Shown: piece by piece, positions 17,651-26,561 of the stretch
Numbering within the stretch: the stretch's first letter is position 1
Layout: each line of letters begins with the position of its first letter
From: Clostridium fungisolvens
GTDB lineage: Bacteria; Bacillota; Clostridia; Clostridiales; Clostridiaceae
NCBI RefSeq assembly: GCF_014193895.1
Contig: NZ_BLZR01000001.1
Location: forward strand, 3,782,001 to 3,846,000
Direction: 5' to 3'
Length of the DNA stretch: 64,000 bases
Translations under genes and position numbers: made by a program
The notes under the pieces: generated by a model
What the model was told of the DNA's origin: nothing
What the model saw: only the letters and a program-made list of their open reading frames with translations
The model's database searches: none

Positions 17651-18348
17651 TAGTTCTTTCAATAGATTCGTCTTCAAGCAGTGCTACTGTAGCTTTGGTT
17701 TCAAACAGTTCGGTAGTAAGTGAAATAAACATAACAGATAAAAAACAGCATTCTGAAATACTTATGACCATGATCGATTCAGCCCTAAAGCTTAGTAATT
17801 TAAGTATCAATGACATTGATGGATATGTAGTTTCTAAAGGACCTGGTTCCTTTACTGGACTTAGAATAGGTATGGCAACAATTAAAGGGCTAAGTTTAGG
17901 AAGTAAAAAGCCTACACTATCTATTTCTAATTTAGATGGACTTGCATATAATGTAATTACTCATAACGGAATAATATGTCCGATCATGGACGCTTTAAGA
18001 GGAAACGTATATACTGCTTTATATAAAAATGTTTCAGGAAACTTAGAAAGATTGACTGATTATATGATTCTATCTATTGATGAGCTTATAAATAGATTTA
18101 AGGAAGAATCTGATTCTGTTATATTTGTAGGTGATGGAACTGAGAAGCATCTTGAAACTTTAAAAACATCCCTCGCTAATGCGGTATTTGCACCTCCTCA
18201 CCTTAATTATGCTAGAGCTTCTACTTTAGGATTATTGGGAATAAATCTCCTAGAGCAAGGTATTTGTGACGAAAAAGACACCGCTCCATTTTATCTTAGA
18301 AAATCACAGGCCGAAAGAGAATACGATATAAAGATGGGGTTAAATTGA
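17647..18348 (+). CDS. tsaB: tRNA t6A biosynthesis protein TsaB
   Basis: 233 aa. ASKHA-fold protein beginning IVLSIDSSSSSATVAL, with the family segment SKGPGSFTGLRIGMAT near residues 61-76. It is the non-catalytic partner of TsaD in the t6A complex. It overlaps tsaE by four bases and rimI by one base (TGATG), so the three are a tightly coupled operon. Confidence 0.93.
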   Translation: MIVLSIDSSSSSATVALVSNSSVVSEINITDKKQHSEILMTMIDSALKLSNLSINDIDGYVVSKGPGSFTGLRIGMATIKGLSLGSKKPTLSISNLDGLAYNVITHNGIICPIMDALRGNVYTALYKNVSGNLERLTDYMILSIDELINRFKEESDSVIFVGDGTEKHLETLKTSLANAVFAPPHLNYARASTLGLLGINLLEQGICDEKDTAPFYLRKSQAEREYDIKMGLN

Positions 18349-18788
18349 TGGATACAAAAATAGAATCTATGAATTTAGACGATATTGATTCTGTGCTAGA
18401 AATCAGCAAACTTTCTTTCCCACACCCTTGGAGTCGTAGATCCTTCGAACAGGAACTCGAAAATAGCTTTGCAACATATCTTGTTGCTAAACTTGATAAC
18501 CAAGTAATCGGTTATGGTGGAATGTGGATAATAATCGATGAAGGCCACATAACCAATATAGCAGTTCACCCTGATTATAGAAATCGAGGTGTTGGTGACA
18601 AGATATTACACGAAATGATAACCACATGCAACCATAAAAAAGTAATAGCTATGACTTTAGAAGTAAGAGTGTCAAACACTGCCGCTCAAAAACTTTATTC
18701 AAAATATGGTTTTGTGGAAGAAGGTATAAGAAAGAAATACTATGAAGATAATGGCGAAGACGCTCTTCTTATGTGGAAAAGATGGTAA
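18348..18788 (+). CDS. rimI: Ribosomal protein alanine N-acetyltransferase
   Basis: 146 aa from the ATG that shares its A with the tsaB stop codon (TGATG). A longer reading from a TTG at 18345 is possible but less likely. GNAT fold: the N-terminal FPHPWSRRSFEQEL segment is typical of RimI, and the acetyl-CoA loop is RNRGVGDK (about residues 82-89). It acetylates the N-terminal alanine of ribosomal protein S18, or related substrates. The tsaE-tsaB-rimI order is common in Firmicutes. Confidence 0.92.
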   Translation: MDTKIESMNLDDIDSVLEISKLSFPHPWSRRSFEQELENSFATYLVAKLDNQVIGYGGMWIIIDEGHITNIAVHPDYRNRGVGDKILHEMITTCNHKKVIAMTLEVRVSNTAAQKLYSKYGFVEEGIRKKYYEDNGEDALLMWKRW

Positions 18789-18830
18789 TAAAGAAATCGG
18801 TAAACTAACTTTCTTCTACCAATAATGAAA

Positions 18831-18865
18831 GACCTATAATTAATAAAATATATTAATTATAGGTC
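18831..18865. terminator. Convergent bidirectional terminator
   Basis: Perfect 15-base arms GACCTATAATTAATA / TATTAATTATAGGTC with a five-base loop, between rimI (plus) and korB (minus), followed by TTATTTTTAT. Confidence 0.85.
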
Positions 18866-18885
18866 TTATTTTTATATATCTAATA

Positions 18886-19749
18886 TTACATAAATTCTTC
18901 TACAAACTTTTCTCCATCTTTTGGAGCCCATTTTCTATCAACCATTACATTCCCTGCACTTAGTACTGGGTGTAGATCATGGAATGTAGGTTTACCTTCT
19001 TCCTTATAAAGTATCCCTAAAGGTATCCCTCCATCTCCAAATTCCATAGCTTTAATTATTGCTGCACCTTTATCACTTGAATCATAGTTTTCATCTAAGT
19101 AATAAACTCTATCCTTATACCACTTAAAAGTATTTATTTTATTAAAGCTTACACAAGGTTGCATTATATCAATTAGTGCATATCCCTTGTGATTTACAGC
19201 TGCCTTGATCATATTCTTTAAGTGTTCTTTATCTCCAGAAAAACTTCTTGCAACAAAGGTAGCACCAGCTGAAATCGCTAAAGCCAGAGGATTTAGCGGT
19301 TCAGATATTACTCCTTCAAATTGCATAGAAGTTTTTTGTCCTCTTGCAGTTGTTGGAGATCCTTGCCCCTTTGTAAGGCCATATATTTGATTATCATGAA
19401 CCAATTGAACAAAATCTAGATTTCTTCTTATATTATGAATAAAGTGGTTTCCACCTTCTCCATAAGCATCTCCATCACCAGAAGTAACTATAACCTTTAA
19501 CTCTGGATTAACCATTTTTATAGCTTGTGCTGGAGGAAGCGCTCTACCATGAAGCCCATTGAATCCATTTGCTCTTATATAATGTGGAGTTTTTGCAGCT
19601 TGCCCAATACCAGAAACCATCATTAGTTTTTCTGGAGCTATATTAAGTTCAGCCACCGCTTCTTTTATACCATCTAGTATAGAAAAATTGCCACAACCTG
19701 GACACCATGTATTTTCATCATTACTTTGATATAATTTTAACTCTATCAT
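18886..19749 (-). CDS. korB: 2-oxoacid:ferredoxin oxidoreductase beta subunit
   Basis: 287 aa. It has the CPGCG segment near residue 16 and the thiamine pyrophosphate motif GDGDAYGEGGNHFIHNIRRN (about residues 89-108), followed by YGLTKGQGSPTT. With the alpha subunit upstream it oxidises a 2-oxoacid to the acyl-CoA while reducing ferredoxin. The two-gene alpha-gamma fusion plus beta layout fits 2-oxoglutarate (Kor) type enzymes, but the substrate cannot be fixed from sequence. The gap from korA is three bases. Confidence 0.88.
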   Translation of the reverse strand: MIELKLYQSNDENTWCPGCGNFSILDGIKEAVAELNIAPEKLMMVSGIGQAAKTPHYIRANGFNGLHGRALPPAQAIKMVNPELKVIVTSGDGDAYGEGGNHFIHNIRRNLDFVQLVHDNQIYGLTKGQGSPTTARGQKTSMQFEGVISEPLNPLALAISAGATFVARSFSGDKEHLKNMIKAAVNHKGYALIDIMQPCVSFNKINTFKWYKDRVYYLDENYDSSDKGAAIIKAMEFGDGGIPLGILYKEEGKPTFHDLHPVLSAGNVMVDRKWAPKDGEKFVEEFM

Positions 19750-19752
19750 ATC

Positions 19753-21423
19753 CTATACCTCCCCAGATAGTCTTGAAACTATTTCATCTGAAGTTATCTG
19801 ACGTCCATCATATTTCAAAATACTATCATCCATTAATATTCCTGTTTCTTGTGTTATAAGTTTACCTAATTGGCCTGTAAAGTTTTGCTCAACATTTATT
19901 ACTTTTTTAGCTTTATTACTGTATTTTTTCAAAAGTTTCTCTGGTAAAGGATATATATCTCCAAATGAAAGTGCTCCAACCTTAACTCCAGAATTGTTTA
20001 GTACTTCAATTGCTTCTTTAATAGCTCCATAAGTTGATCCCCAACCTACTAAGAGTACATCTATATCTTCTACACCAAAATAATCCGGCTCTTGTAGATC
20101 TTCTTTTATTAGCAAGTCAAGTTTCCTCATTCTTTTTTCCATCTGAGCATTTCTTACATCAGCTTCTTCTGTTATATGTGAGTACTCAGTATGTTCATCA
20201 CTATCCACTAGTACCACTTGACCTTTAACCTGACCAGGTATTAGTCTTGGTGAAATTCCTGATTCAGTTATTTTATATCGTTTATATTCTTCATCTAATC
20301 CAACGCCATCCCAAATATGTCTTTCAATTTTTAAATCTTCAAGAGCAAATCTAGGTATTGTTACATTAGAATCTGCAAGATATTGATCTGTTAATAGTAT
20401 TACTAAAGTTTGATACTTATCTGCTATATTTAATGCTCTAAAAGTTTGATAGAATGCATCCTCAGCATTTCTTACACTTAGAACCACTCTCGGAAATTCT
20501 CCTTGGGATGCAGTTAATAAAAAGCTTAAATCGCTTTGTTCTGTTCTTGTTGGCAGCCCTGTTGCTGGTCCTGGTCTTTGTGAGTCAATTACTACTAATG
20601 GTGTTTCAGTTATCCCAGCTAAACCAAATGCCTCAACCATTAATGCTACTCCCCCACCAGATGAACCAGTCATAGCTCTGGCTCCTGCATATGATGCTCC
20701 AATAGCCATATTTATTGCACTTATTTCATCTTCAGCCTGCTCCACTACTATACCAGCTTCCAATGATTTTTTTGAAAGATATGTCATTACACTTGTAGCT
20801 GGAGTCATAGGATATGCTGAATAGAAAGATAGACCACCAATTAATGCACCTAATCCAATTGCATCATTTCCGTTTATGATTAGATGATTAGACATATCTT
20901 TACCTACGATATCAAATCTCTCATCCACTAAATCTCTACCCTTTTTGAAGGCTTCTATATTTTTATTTCTTATAGGTTCAGCAAGCTTTTTAGCTATAAA
21001 TTCTTCAAAATTTCCTTTTACACCAAAATGCTTTAGGATTGCTCCTGCCGCAACAAAAGTAAAAGCCTTTGACAACCCTACATCCTTAGCAGTCTTTAGT
21101 AACGGAAGTCTAACTAATCTTTTATCATCATACTGTATAGCTTCATCAGCTATTATTATTCCATTTTCATTTAATTTATCCTTATGAATTTCTACTGTAT
21201 CTCTATCTAATGCAAGTATCAAATCCAATTTTGCATCATGTGAGTATATTGGTTCATCTCCGAATCTTATTTGCGTAAAGTTATGTCCACCTCTTACTCT
21301 AGACATATAGTCTTTATTTGAGAAAACATAAAATCCACCTTTTTTCAGAGCTTTTTCAAGGAACACGCTAACTGTATCCATTCCTTGTCCAGCGCTTCCT
21401 CCAATTAGTATATTAAGCTTCAA
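19753..21423 (-). CDS. korA: 2-oxoacid:ferredoxin oxidoreductase gamma-alpha fusion subunit
   Basis: 556 aa. Residues 1 to about 180 form the gamma domain (GGSAGQGMDTVS, SRVRGGHNFTQIR). The rest is the alpha subunit pyrimidine-binding region (YPMTPATSVMTYL, VEQAEDEISAINMAIGAS, SSGGG) and transketolase C-like domain. There is no fused ferredoxin-like delta domain. The gene is first of korAB. A sigma-A promoter with an overlapping Fur-like box lies at 21481-21521, which suggests iron control of this ferredoxin-dependent enzyme. Confidence 0.88.
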   Translation of the reverse strand: MKLNILIGGSAGQGMDTVSVFLEKALKKGGFYVFSNKDYMSRVRGGHNFTQIRFGDEPIYSHDAKLDLILALDRDTVEIHKDKLNENGIIIADEAIQYDDKRLVRLPLLKTAKDVGLSKAFTFVAAGAILKHFGVKGNFEEFIAKKLAEPIRNKNIEAFKKGRDLVDERFDIVGKDMSNHLIINGNDAIGLGALIGGLSFYSAYPMTPATSVMTYLSKKSLEAGIVVEQAEDEISAINMAIGASYAGARAMTGSSGGGVALMVEAFGLAGITETPLVVIDSQRPGPATGLPTRTEQSDLSFLLTASQGEFPRVVLSVRNAEDAFYQTFRALNIADKYQTLVILLTDQYLADSNVTIPRFALEDLKIERHIWDGVGLDEEYKRYKITESGISPRLIPGQVKGQVVLVDSDEHTEYSHITEEADVRNAQMEKRMRKLDLLIKEDLQEPDYFGVEDIDVLLVGWGSTYGAIKEAIEVLNNSGVKVGALSFGDIYPLPEKLLKKYSNKAKKVINVEQNFTGQLGKLITQETGILMDDSILKYDGRQITSDEIVSRLSGEV

Positions 21424-21480
21424 TTAAAACACCTCTCTTATAAAACAATCTTTCAATTCCGATTGTTTCTGTCTGATTTA

Positions 21481-21509
21481 ATAATAGACCCAATCTGATT
21501 ATTTGTAAA
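21481..21509 (-). promoter_or_regulatory. Sigma-A promoter of korAB
   Basis: On the minus strand, TTTACA (21504-21509) and TATTAT (21481-21486) are spaced by 17 bases, about 58 bases before the korA start codon. The leader contains a hairpin with arms AACAATC / GATTGTT. Confidence 0.65.
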
Positions 21510-21521
21510 TAATCATTATCA
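21507..21521 (-). promoter_or_regulatory. Fur-like box overlapping the korAB -35 element
   Basis: TGATAATGATTATTT on the minus strand matches the 7-1-7 Fur consensus TGATAATNATTATCA at all but two positions. It overlaps the first three bases of the -35 element. PerR is a less good match. Confidence 0.5.
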
Positions 21522-21730
21522 ATTAAAATTAATTATCATCTCTTTTTAAAAGCAAATACTTTCATTATTCTTTAATTTTCTTACGTTATTAAATTATTAC
21601 TTATTAATGTTTATTTACCTATTTATCCATCTACTATACTAGCCAATATACTCCTCCATATTTATAACACACTCTAAAATCTATTCTAATTCACGTATCT
21701 AATATGTCAGTATTTATATTTTCTTTCTCT

Positions 21731-21774
21731 AATAAAAAAAGAAACAGAATGATATTTTTTTATCATTCTGTTTC
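21731..21774 (-). terminator. Terminator of ribU
   Basis: Perfect 14-base arms GAAACAGAATGATA / TATCATTCTGTTTC with a six-base loop. The minus strand runs into a T tract. Confidence 0.9.
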
Positions 21775-21797
21775 TTTATATTTAAAATATTATTTTA

Positions 21798-22394
21798 TTA
21801 ATTAGCTATCTTCCTAGCATTTAAAGCTGTTTCATTAAATAAAATTGTTGATACTCTCTTATATAATACTAAAGTAACTATAGATACCACTACTCCCTTT
21901 ATTAGATTAAAAGGAAGAATTATAGTCACAAGGTAATTTATGATTTCAGGACTTAATGAAGGTACAATTTTATTGTACAATGGTAAAAATACATAGTAAT
22001 TACCTAAAAGGCCAGCTATAGTTAATGCAATTGTTCCTAAGGACAATCCTATTATAGCACCTTTTATAGTTCTATTCCTCTTATAAATAAAGCCTGCAAC
22101 AATTACCCATACTGCTCCTATTACAAAGTTAGCTAATTCTCCTATCATAGCACTAGTACTGCCTTTTATCACTATTACAAGAATATTTTTTATAGCCTCA
22201 ATTATAATACCTGCTACTGGTCCCAATGCAAAAGTTCCTAATAATGCTGGCAAATCACTAAGATCCAACTTTAGAAATGGTGCTGCTGGTAATATCGGAA
22301 ATTCCAAAAACATTAGTAAGAATGCAATAGTTCCTAGAAGTGCAATTTTTATCTGCACATTCAATTTTGATGTAGTTACATTTGCTTGTTTCAT
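21798..22394 (-). CDS. ribU: Riboflavin ECF transporter substrate-binding protein RibU
   Basis: 198 aa from ATG 22394; the in-frame TTG at 22409 lies before the GGGAGGG ribosome binding site and is rejected. There are six hydrophobic segments. The first helix region and the LEFPILPAAPFLKLDLSDLPALLG segment (residues about 33-56) are characteristic of RibU S components. It binds riboflavin and works with the shared EcfAA'T module, which is encoded elsewhere. An FMN riboswitch with a transcription terminator lies immediately upstream, which confirms the substrate. Confidence 0.95.
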   Translation of the reverse strand: MKQANVTTSKLNVQIKIALLGTIAFLLMFLEFPILPAAPFLKLDLSDLPALLGTFALGPVAGIIIEAIKNILVIVIKGSTSAMIGELANFVIGAVWVIVAGFIYKRNRTIKGAIIGLSLGTIALTIAGLLGNYYVFLPLYNKIVPSLSPEIINYLVTIILPFNLIKGVVVSIVTLVLYKRVSTILFNETALNARKIAN

Positions 22395-22447
22395 AGTAAA
22401 CCCTCCCAAAAGTTATATCCTCTGGGGCTCAAGAATAAAATCAATCA

Positions 22448-22483
22448 AAATAAAAAACCCTGATGAAATAAAAGTCACCAGGG
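22448..22483 (-). terminator. FMN riboswitch expression-platform terminator
   Basis: CCCTGGTGA / TCATCAGGG on the minus strand (one G-U) followed by six T residues. It lies between the FMN aptamer and the ribU ribosome binding site. FMN binding should favour this hairpin and stop transcription. Confidence 0.88.
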
Positions 22484-22508
22484 CGAAATAGACTAATTTT
22501 ACTCTTTT

Positions 22509-22615
22509 ACCTTCTTTCATCCAGACTTTACTGTCGGCTTCGGAATTTAACCGAATCATGCCTCTCGGCTCGCGGGCTTTACCGCCGGTGGGGAATTACG
22601 CCCCGCCCTGAAGAT
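22509..22615 (-). promoter_or_regulatory. FMN riboswitch (RFN element)
   Basis: The minus strand reads through the conserved RFN segments in order: CTTCAGGGCGGGG, CCCCACCGGCGGTAAAG, CCCGCGAGCCGAGAGGCATG, ATTCGG, and GTAAAGTCTGGATGAAAG. The closing stem CTTC/GAAG is at 22608-22613 and 22511-22514. It controls ribU through the terminator at 22448-22483. Confidence 0.97.
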
Positions 22616-22746
22616 AATATTAATTTTTATGTATTTATTATATAACTTTGTTTTTATTTTGACAATATATTTTATAGAAAAATTTTAAAAAATGTTTTGT
22701 ATACAATTTCATGATATACTATTATGTTTGTTTTGATTTTATAATT

Positions 22747-22778
22747 AAAGCGCTATATTTTAAGAAATATAGCGCTTT
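22747..22778 (-). terminator. Terminator of tex
   Basis: Perfect 14-base arms AAAGCGCTATATTT / AAATATAGCGCTTT with a four-base loop. The T tail on the minus strand is short (TTTAATTAT). Confidence 0.75.
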
Positions 22779-22837
22779 GTCTTACAAATATTAATGTTCG
22801 TTACTAAACAGAATGTAGTTTTATGAAAATCTTTACC

Positions 22838-24997
22838 TTATTCTTTCTTCATCGATAAGGAAATCCTCTTTCTCTTCTCATCAACTTCTAAAATCCTTAC
22901 TTCTACTACATCTCCTACTTTAACAACATCTAATGGATGTTTTACAAATCTATCTGCCATTTGACTTTTATGGACTAATCCATCTTGATGCACACCTATA
23001 TCTACAAATGCACCAAAGTCTGATACATTTCTAACTGTTCCCATAAGCATCATACCTGGTTTTAAATCTTTTATATCTATCACTCCAGACTTGAATATTG
23101 GCTTAGGTAACTCTTCTCTAGGATCTCTACCTGGCTTCTTTATTTCTTTTACTATATCCTTAAGGGTAGGCAATCCAACTGATAATTCTTTTGCTATCTC
23201 TACTAAGTTGAATTCATTTAGCTTTTCATCTATGTCTCTTAAATTACCATTTCTTAAATCATCATTACTATAACCAAGTCTTTCAATAAGCTTTCTTGCT
23301 ACTTCATATGATTCAGGATGTACCGAAGTATTATCTAACGGTTCTTTACTTTCCATAACTCTTAAGAAACCAGCACATTGTTCATAGGCTTTTTGCCCCA
23401 ATCTTTTAACTTTTAGAAGCTGCTTTCTACTTGTGAATTTTCCATTCTCTTCTCTAAAAGCTACAATATTATTTGCTATAGATGGATTTATTCCAGATAT
23501 ATAACTTAATAATGACGGAGTTGCAATATTTAAATCTACGCCTACATTATTAACACAATCTTCAACAATTCCAGTAAGAGATTCATCTAATTTTTTTTGA
23601 GTAACATCATGCTGATACTGACCTACCCCTATAGCTTTAGGATCAATCTTTACAAGCTCTGCTAGCGGATCTTGTAATCTTCTACCTATAGATATAGCCC
23701 CTCTAACTGTAACGTCTAAATCAGGATATTCTTTAGCTGCAAGTTCAGATGCAGAATATACTGATGCGCCAGCTTCAGAAACTATAACATAAAACATCTC
23801 TTTCCCTGTTTCTTTCTTAACTTCAGCTATAAGTTTTGCTATTACTTCCTCAGATTCTCTAGATGCAGTACCATTTCCTAGCGATATCACCTCTACGTTA
23901 TATTTATAAATAAGCCCTTTCAAAACTTTTATTGTTCCCTCTACATCATTTCTAGGCACTGTTGGGAAAACTGTAGCTTTATCTAAGAACTTTCCAGTAT
24001 CATCAAGTATAGCTATTTTGCAACCAGTTCTAAAACCAGGGTCATATCCCATAATAATCTTATTCTTTATCGGTGCTTGCATGAGCAGCGCTTTTAAATT
24101 TGCTTTGAAAATATCTATAGCTCCTTGCTCTCCTATATCTGTAAGTTCACTTCTTATTTCTCTTTCTATAGAAGGATAGATAAGTCTTTTCAAACTATCT
24201 TTTACTGAAAGTTCAATATATCTATCTGTAATAGAATTATTCTTTAAAGTTTTTCTCATCAGATAATTCAATATTTTATCTTCATCTATCAAAACCTTAA
24301 CTGATAAAAACTTTTCCTTCTCTCCTCTATTTATAGCTAATATTCTATGCGAAGGAATAGTCTTTACAGACTCTTTGTATTCATAATACATCTCATATGG
24401 TGATGATTCTGATGTATTTCCTTTAGTTTCAATTACACCCTCATTTTTTACTAGATCTCTTATCCACTTTCTATAATCAGCATCGTCAGATATTATTTCA
24501 CTAATAACATCCATTGCTCCTTGTAAAGCCTCATCTGTTGAATTGACTCCCTTATCTTCGCTAATATATCTACCAGCTTCATCTAATATATTGCCAGTAA
24601 AATTGCCTTTCAATATAATCTCTGCAAGTGGTTTTAGTCCTTTTTCCACGGCTATAGTAGCTCTTGTTCTCTTTTTAGGCTTATAAGGTCTATATATATC
24701 TTCAACCTCAGTTAAGGTATTTGAATTCATTATTTGATTTCTAAGGTCTTCTGTTAATTTTCCTTGCTCCTCAATTAATCTAACTACATCATTTTTTTTA
24801 TCTAGCAGATTTCTTAAATAGTTGAGTCTTTCAAAAAACTTTCTTAATATATCATCAGATAGGCCACCTGTTATTTCTTTTCTATATCTTGATATAAAAG
24901 GTACTGTATTTCCTTCATCAAGCAGTTTTATTACATTTTCTACTTGTTCTATGCTTATATTAAGCTCCTTAGCTAAAGTTACATTGATGTTGTTCAT
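22838..24997 (-). CDS. tex: Transcription accessory protein Tex
   Basis: 719 aa, the usual Tex length. Domains: helical Tex N-terminal region (1 to about 200, with VPFISRYRKEITGGL), RNase H-like YqgF domain (about 330-460, MGYDPGFRTGCKIAIL, VSEAGASVYSAS), helix-hairpin-helix repeats (about 490-560), and a C-terminal S1 RNA-binding domain (about 645-717, GMMLMGTVRNVSDFGAFVDIG). Tex is a cytosolic nucleic-acid-binding protein linked to transcript processing and elongation complexes. It is monocistronic, with a GGGGAGG ribosome binding site and a terminator at 22747-22778. Confidence 0.96.
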   Translation of the reverse strand: MNNINVTLAKELNISIEQVENVIKLLDEGNTVPFISRYRKEITGGLSDDILRKFFERLNYLRNLLDKKNDVVRLIEEQGKLTEDLRNQIMNSNTLTEVEDIYRPYKPKKRTRATIAVEKGLKPLAEIILKGNFTGNILDEAGRYISEDKGVNSTDEALQGAMDVISEIISDDADYRKWIRDLVKNEGVIETKGNTSESSPYEMYYEYKESVKTIPSHRILAINRGEKEKFLSVKVLIDEDKILNYLMRKTLKNNSITDRYIELSVKDSLKRLIYPSIEREIRSELTDIGEQGAIDIFKANLKALLMQAPIKNKIIMGYDPGFRTGCKIAILDDTGKFLDKATVFPTVPRNDVEGTIKVLKGLIYKYNVEVISLGNGTASRESEEVIAKLIAEVKKETGKEMFYVIVSEAGASVYSASELAAKEYPDLDVTVRGAISIGRRLQDPLAELVKIDPKAIGVGQYQHDVTQKKLDESLTGIVEDCVNNVGVDLNIATPSLLSYISGINPSIANNIVAFREENGKFTSRKQLLKVKRLGQKAYEQCAGFLRVMESKEPLDNTSVHPESYEVARKLIERLGYSNDDLRNGNLRDIDEKLNEFNLVEIAKELSVGLPTLKDIVKEIKKPGRDPREELPKPIFKSGVIDIKDLKPGMMLMGTVRNVSDFGAFVDIGVHQDGLVHKSQMADRFVKHPLDVVKVGDVVEVRILEVDEKRKRISLSMKKE

Positions 24998-25137
24998 ATT
25001 TACCTCCCCTAATACGTGGTCTTATTTTGATGTTTGGTTAATTTTTAATGTCTTTCTATATTATTTCAATATTTAAATTGAATATCCTTCTTTTTATTCT
25101 CATAGAATTAACCGATACTAATTTTAAGGAGCTTGAT

Positions 25138-26490
25138 ATGACAAGAAACTTAATATCACTACTATTAACCATATGTATCCTACTATCTAACATTTCATTT
25201 ATGTATTCTAATAAATTACAATATTTCGATTCAAATAAAGTTATAGAAAGTATAAGGTACCTGTCCTCAGACACAATGAAAGGAAGATTGCCAGGAACTT
25301 TAGGTAATAAACTGGCAGGAGAATACATAAAAAATTCTTTTATAAAGTACAAGCTTTCTCCTCTAACTAAAGATTATTATGAGGCATTCAATGCTAATAC
25401 ACCAATAAAAGTTGATGGCAGCCCTTTCCTTAGAGTGTATAACAAAGAAAAATCCCTCATCAAGAACTATGAATATGGAGTTGACTTTAAAGATAGTTTT
25501 TTAAATTATAGGACAAACCATGTAATAATAAATCCAAATGATGATTTCAGAATATACCCTTCAGCTATAGAAATTGTCCAAGATAATAAAAGTTTTATTT
25601 TTATAGTCTCCACGGATAATTTCAACTTTAGAAGCTCATTTATCTCGAAGTCATCATCTGAAATGTATATTTATATCAGTTCAAAGGTATATGATGAGCT
25701 TCTAACCTATAATAAAAAAGGCTATACAATAGATTGTTCCATTCCTTATAAAGTTGAAGACACAGCCCTTTATAATGTTGCTGGCGTAATTAAAGGTACG
25801 AACTCAAATTTACCACCACTTATACTATCCTCACATTATGATCATTTAGGTGAAGATCTATCAGGAAACATTTATAGAGGAGCTTTAGATAATGCTTCTG
25901 GAACGTCATTTATGTTAGAGTTAGCTCGTGTTTTATCATCTATGTTTCCACCTGAAAGAGATATATTTTTTGTTTCTTTCAATGCAGAAGAATTAGGGTT
26001 ATTGGGTTCAAAAGCATTTGTTGAAGAAAATTACTACTTACTTAAGAATGGTAATTCTATAAACTTTGACATGATTGGCGGATCAAAAAACATTCCTATG
26101 ACTATAATGACTGGAGAAAATTCTAATAGAAGTATTACATCCAGCAGTTTACAAGATTACTGTAAATCTAATAAGATTGATTTTAATACTGAGGCAAAAA
26201 ACGCCTCTGATCATGCAAGCTTCAATAGTGCTGGAATTGATAGCATTACAATATGTGATTCTGATTTATCAAAAATCCATACTCCTAATGATACTTCTGA
26301 TTTTATAGATAAAACATCAATTGAAAGGGATTACAAGGCTACTTGGAATCAGATCATAAAATATTGCTATAGCAATCAATATATTTTACAAATTTATAAT
26401 AAAAATTTCTATATAATAGGTTATTGTGTTTCTTTGGTACTATTTCTATCATTATTAATCCCTAAGAAAAATAGAATTAAAGTTGAATAG
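25138..26490 (+). CDS. M28-family zinc aminopeptidase, membrane-anchored
   Basis: 450 aa from ATG 25138, which has AAGGAG seven bases upstream; a longer frame to 25048 has no ribosome binding site. An N-terminal signal or anchor segment (about 3-22) is followed by a protease-associated insert, then the M28 metal-binding order: SHYDHLGED (His and Asp, about 234), GALDNASG (Asp, about 250), AEELGLLG (Glu pair, about 284), FDMIGG (Asp, about 311) and SDHASF (His, about 358). A second membrane helix near 420-440 and a basic tail follow. It probably acts outside the cell on peptides. It is convergent with prfB. Confidence 0.85.
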   Translation: MTRNLISLLLTICILLSNISFMYSNKLQYFDSNKVIESIRYLSSDTMKGRLPGTLGNKLAGEYIKNSFIKYKLSPLTKDYYEAFNANTPIKVDGSPFLRVYNKEKSLIKNYEYGVDFKDSFLNYRTNHVIINPNDDFRIYPSAIEIVQDNKSFIFIVSTDNFNFRSSFISKSSSEMYIYISSKVYDELLTYNKKGYTIDCSIPYKVEDTALYNVAGVIKGTNSNLPPLILSSHYDHLGEDLSGNIYRGALDNASGTSFMLELARVLSSMFPPERDIFFVSFNAEELGLLGSKAFVEENYYLLKNGNSINFDMIGGSKNIPMTIMTGENSNRSITSSSLQDYCKSNKIDFNTEAKNASDHASFNSAGIDSITICDSDLSKIHTPNDTSDFIDKTSIERDYKATWNQIIKYCYSNQYILQIYNKNFYIIGYCVSLVLFLSLLIPKKNRIKVE

Positions 26491-26493
26491 TTT

Positions 26494-26527
26494 AAAGGCA
26501 AGTAATCATCAATGACTACTTGCCTTT
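26494..26527. terminator. Convergent terminator
   Basis: AAAGGCAAGTA / TACTTGCCTTT arms with a 12-base loop between the M28 gene and prfB. T-rich flanks are weak. Confidence 0.7.
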
Positions 26528-26561
26528 AAAAGTATTAATAAAAATAATGTTCCTCATTGGT

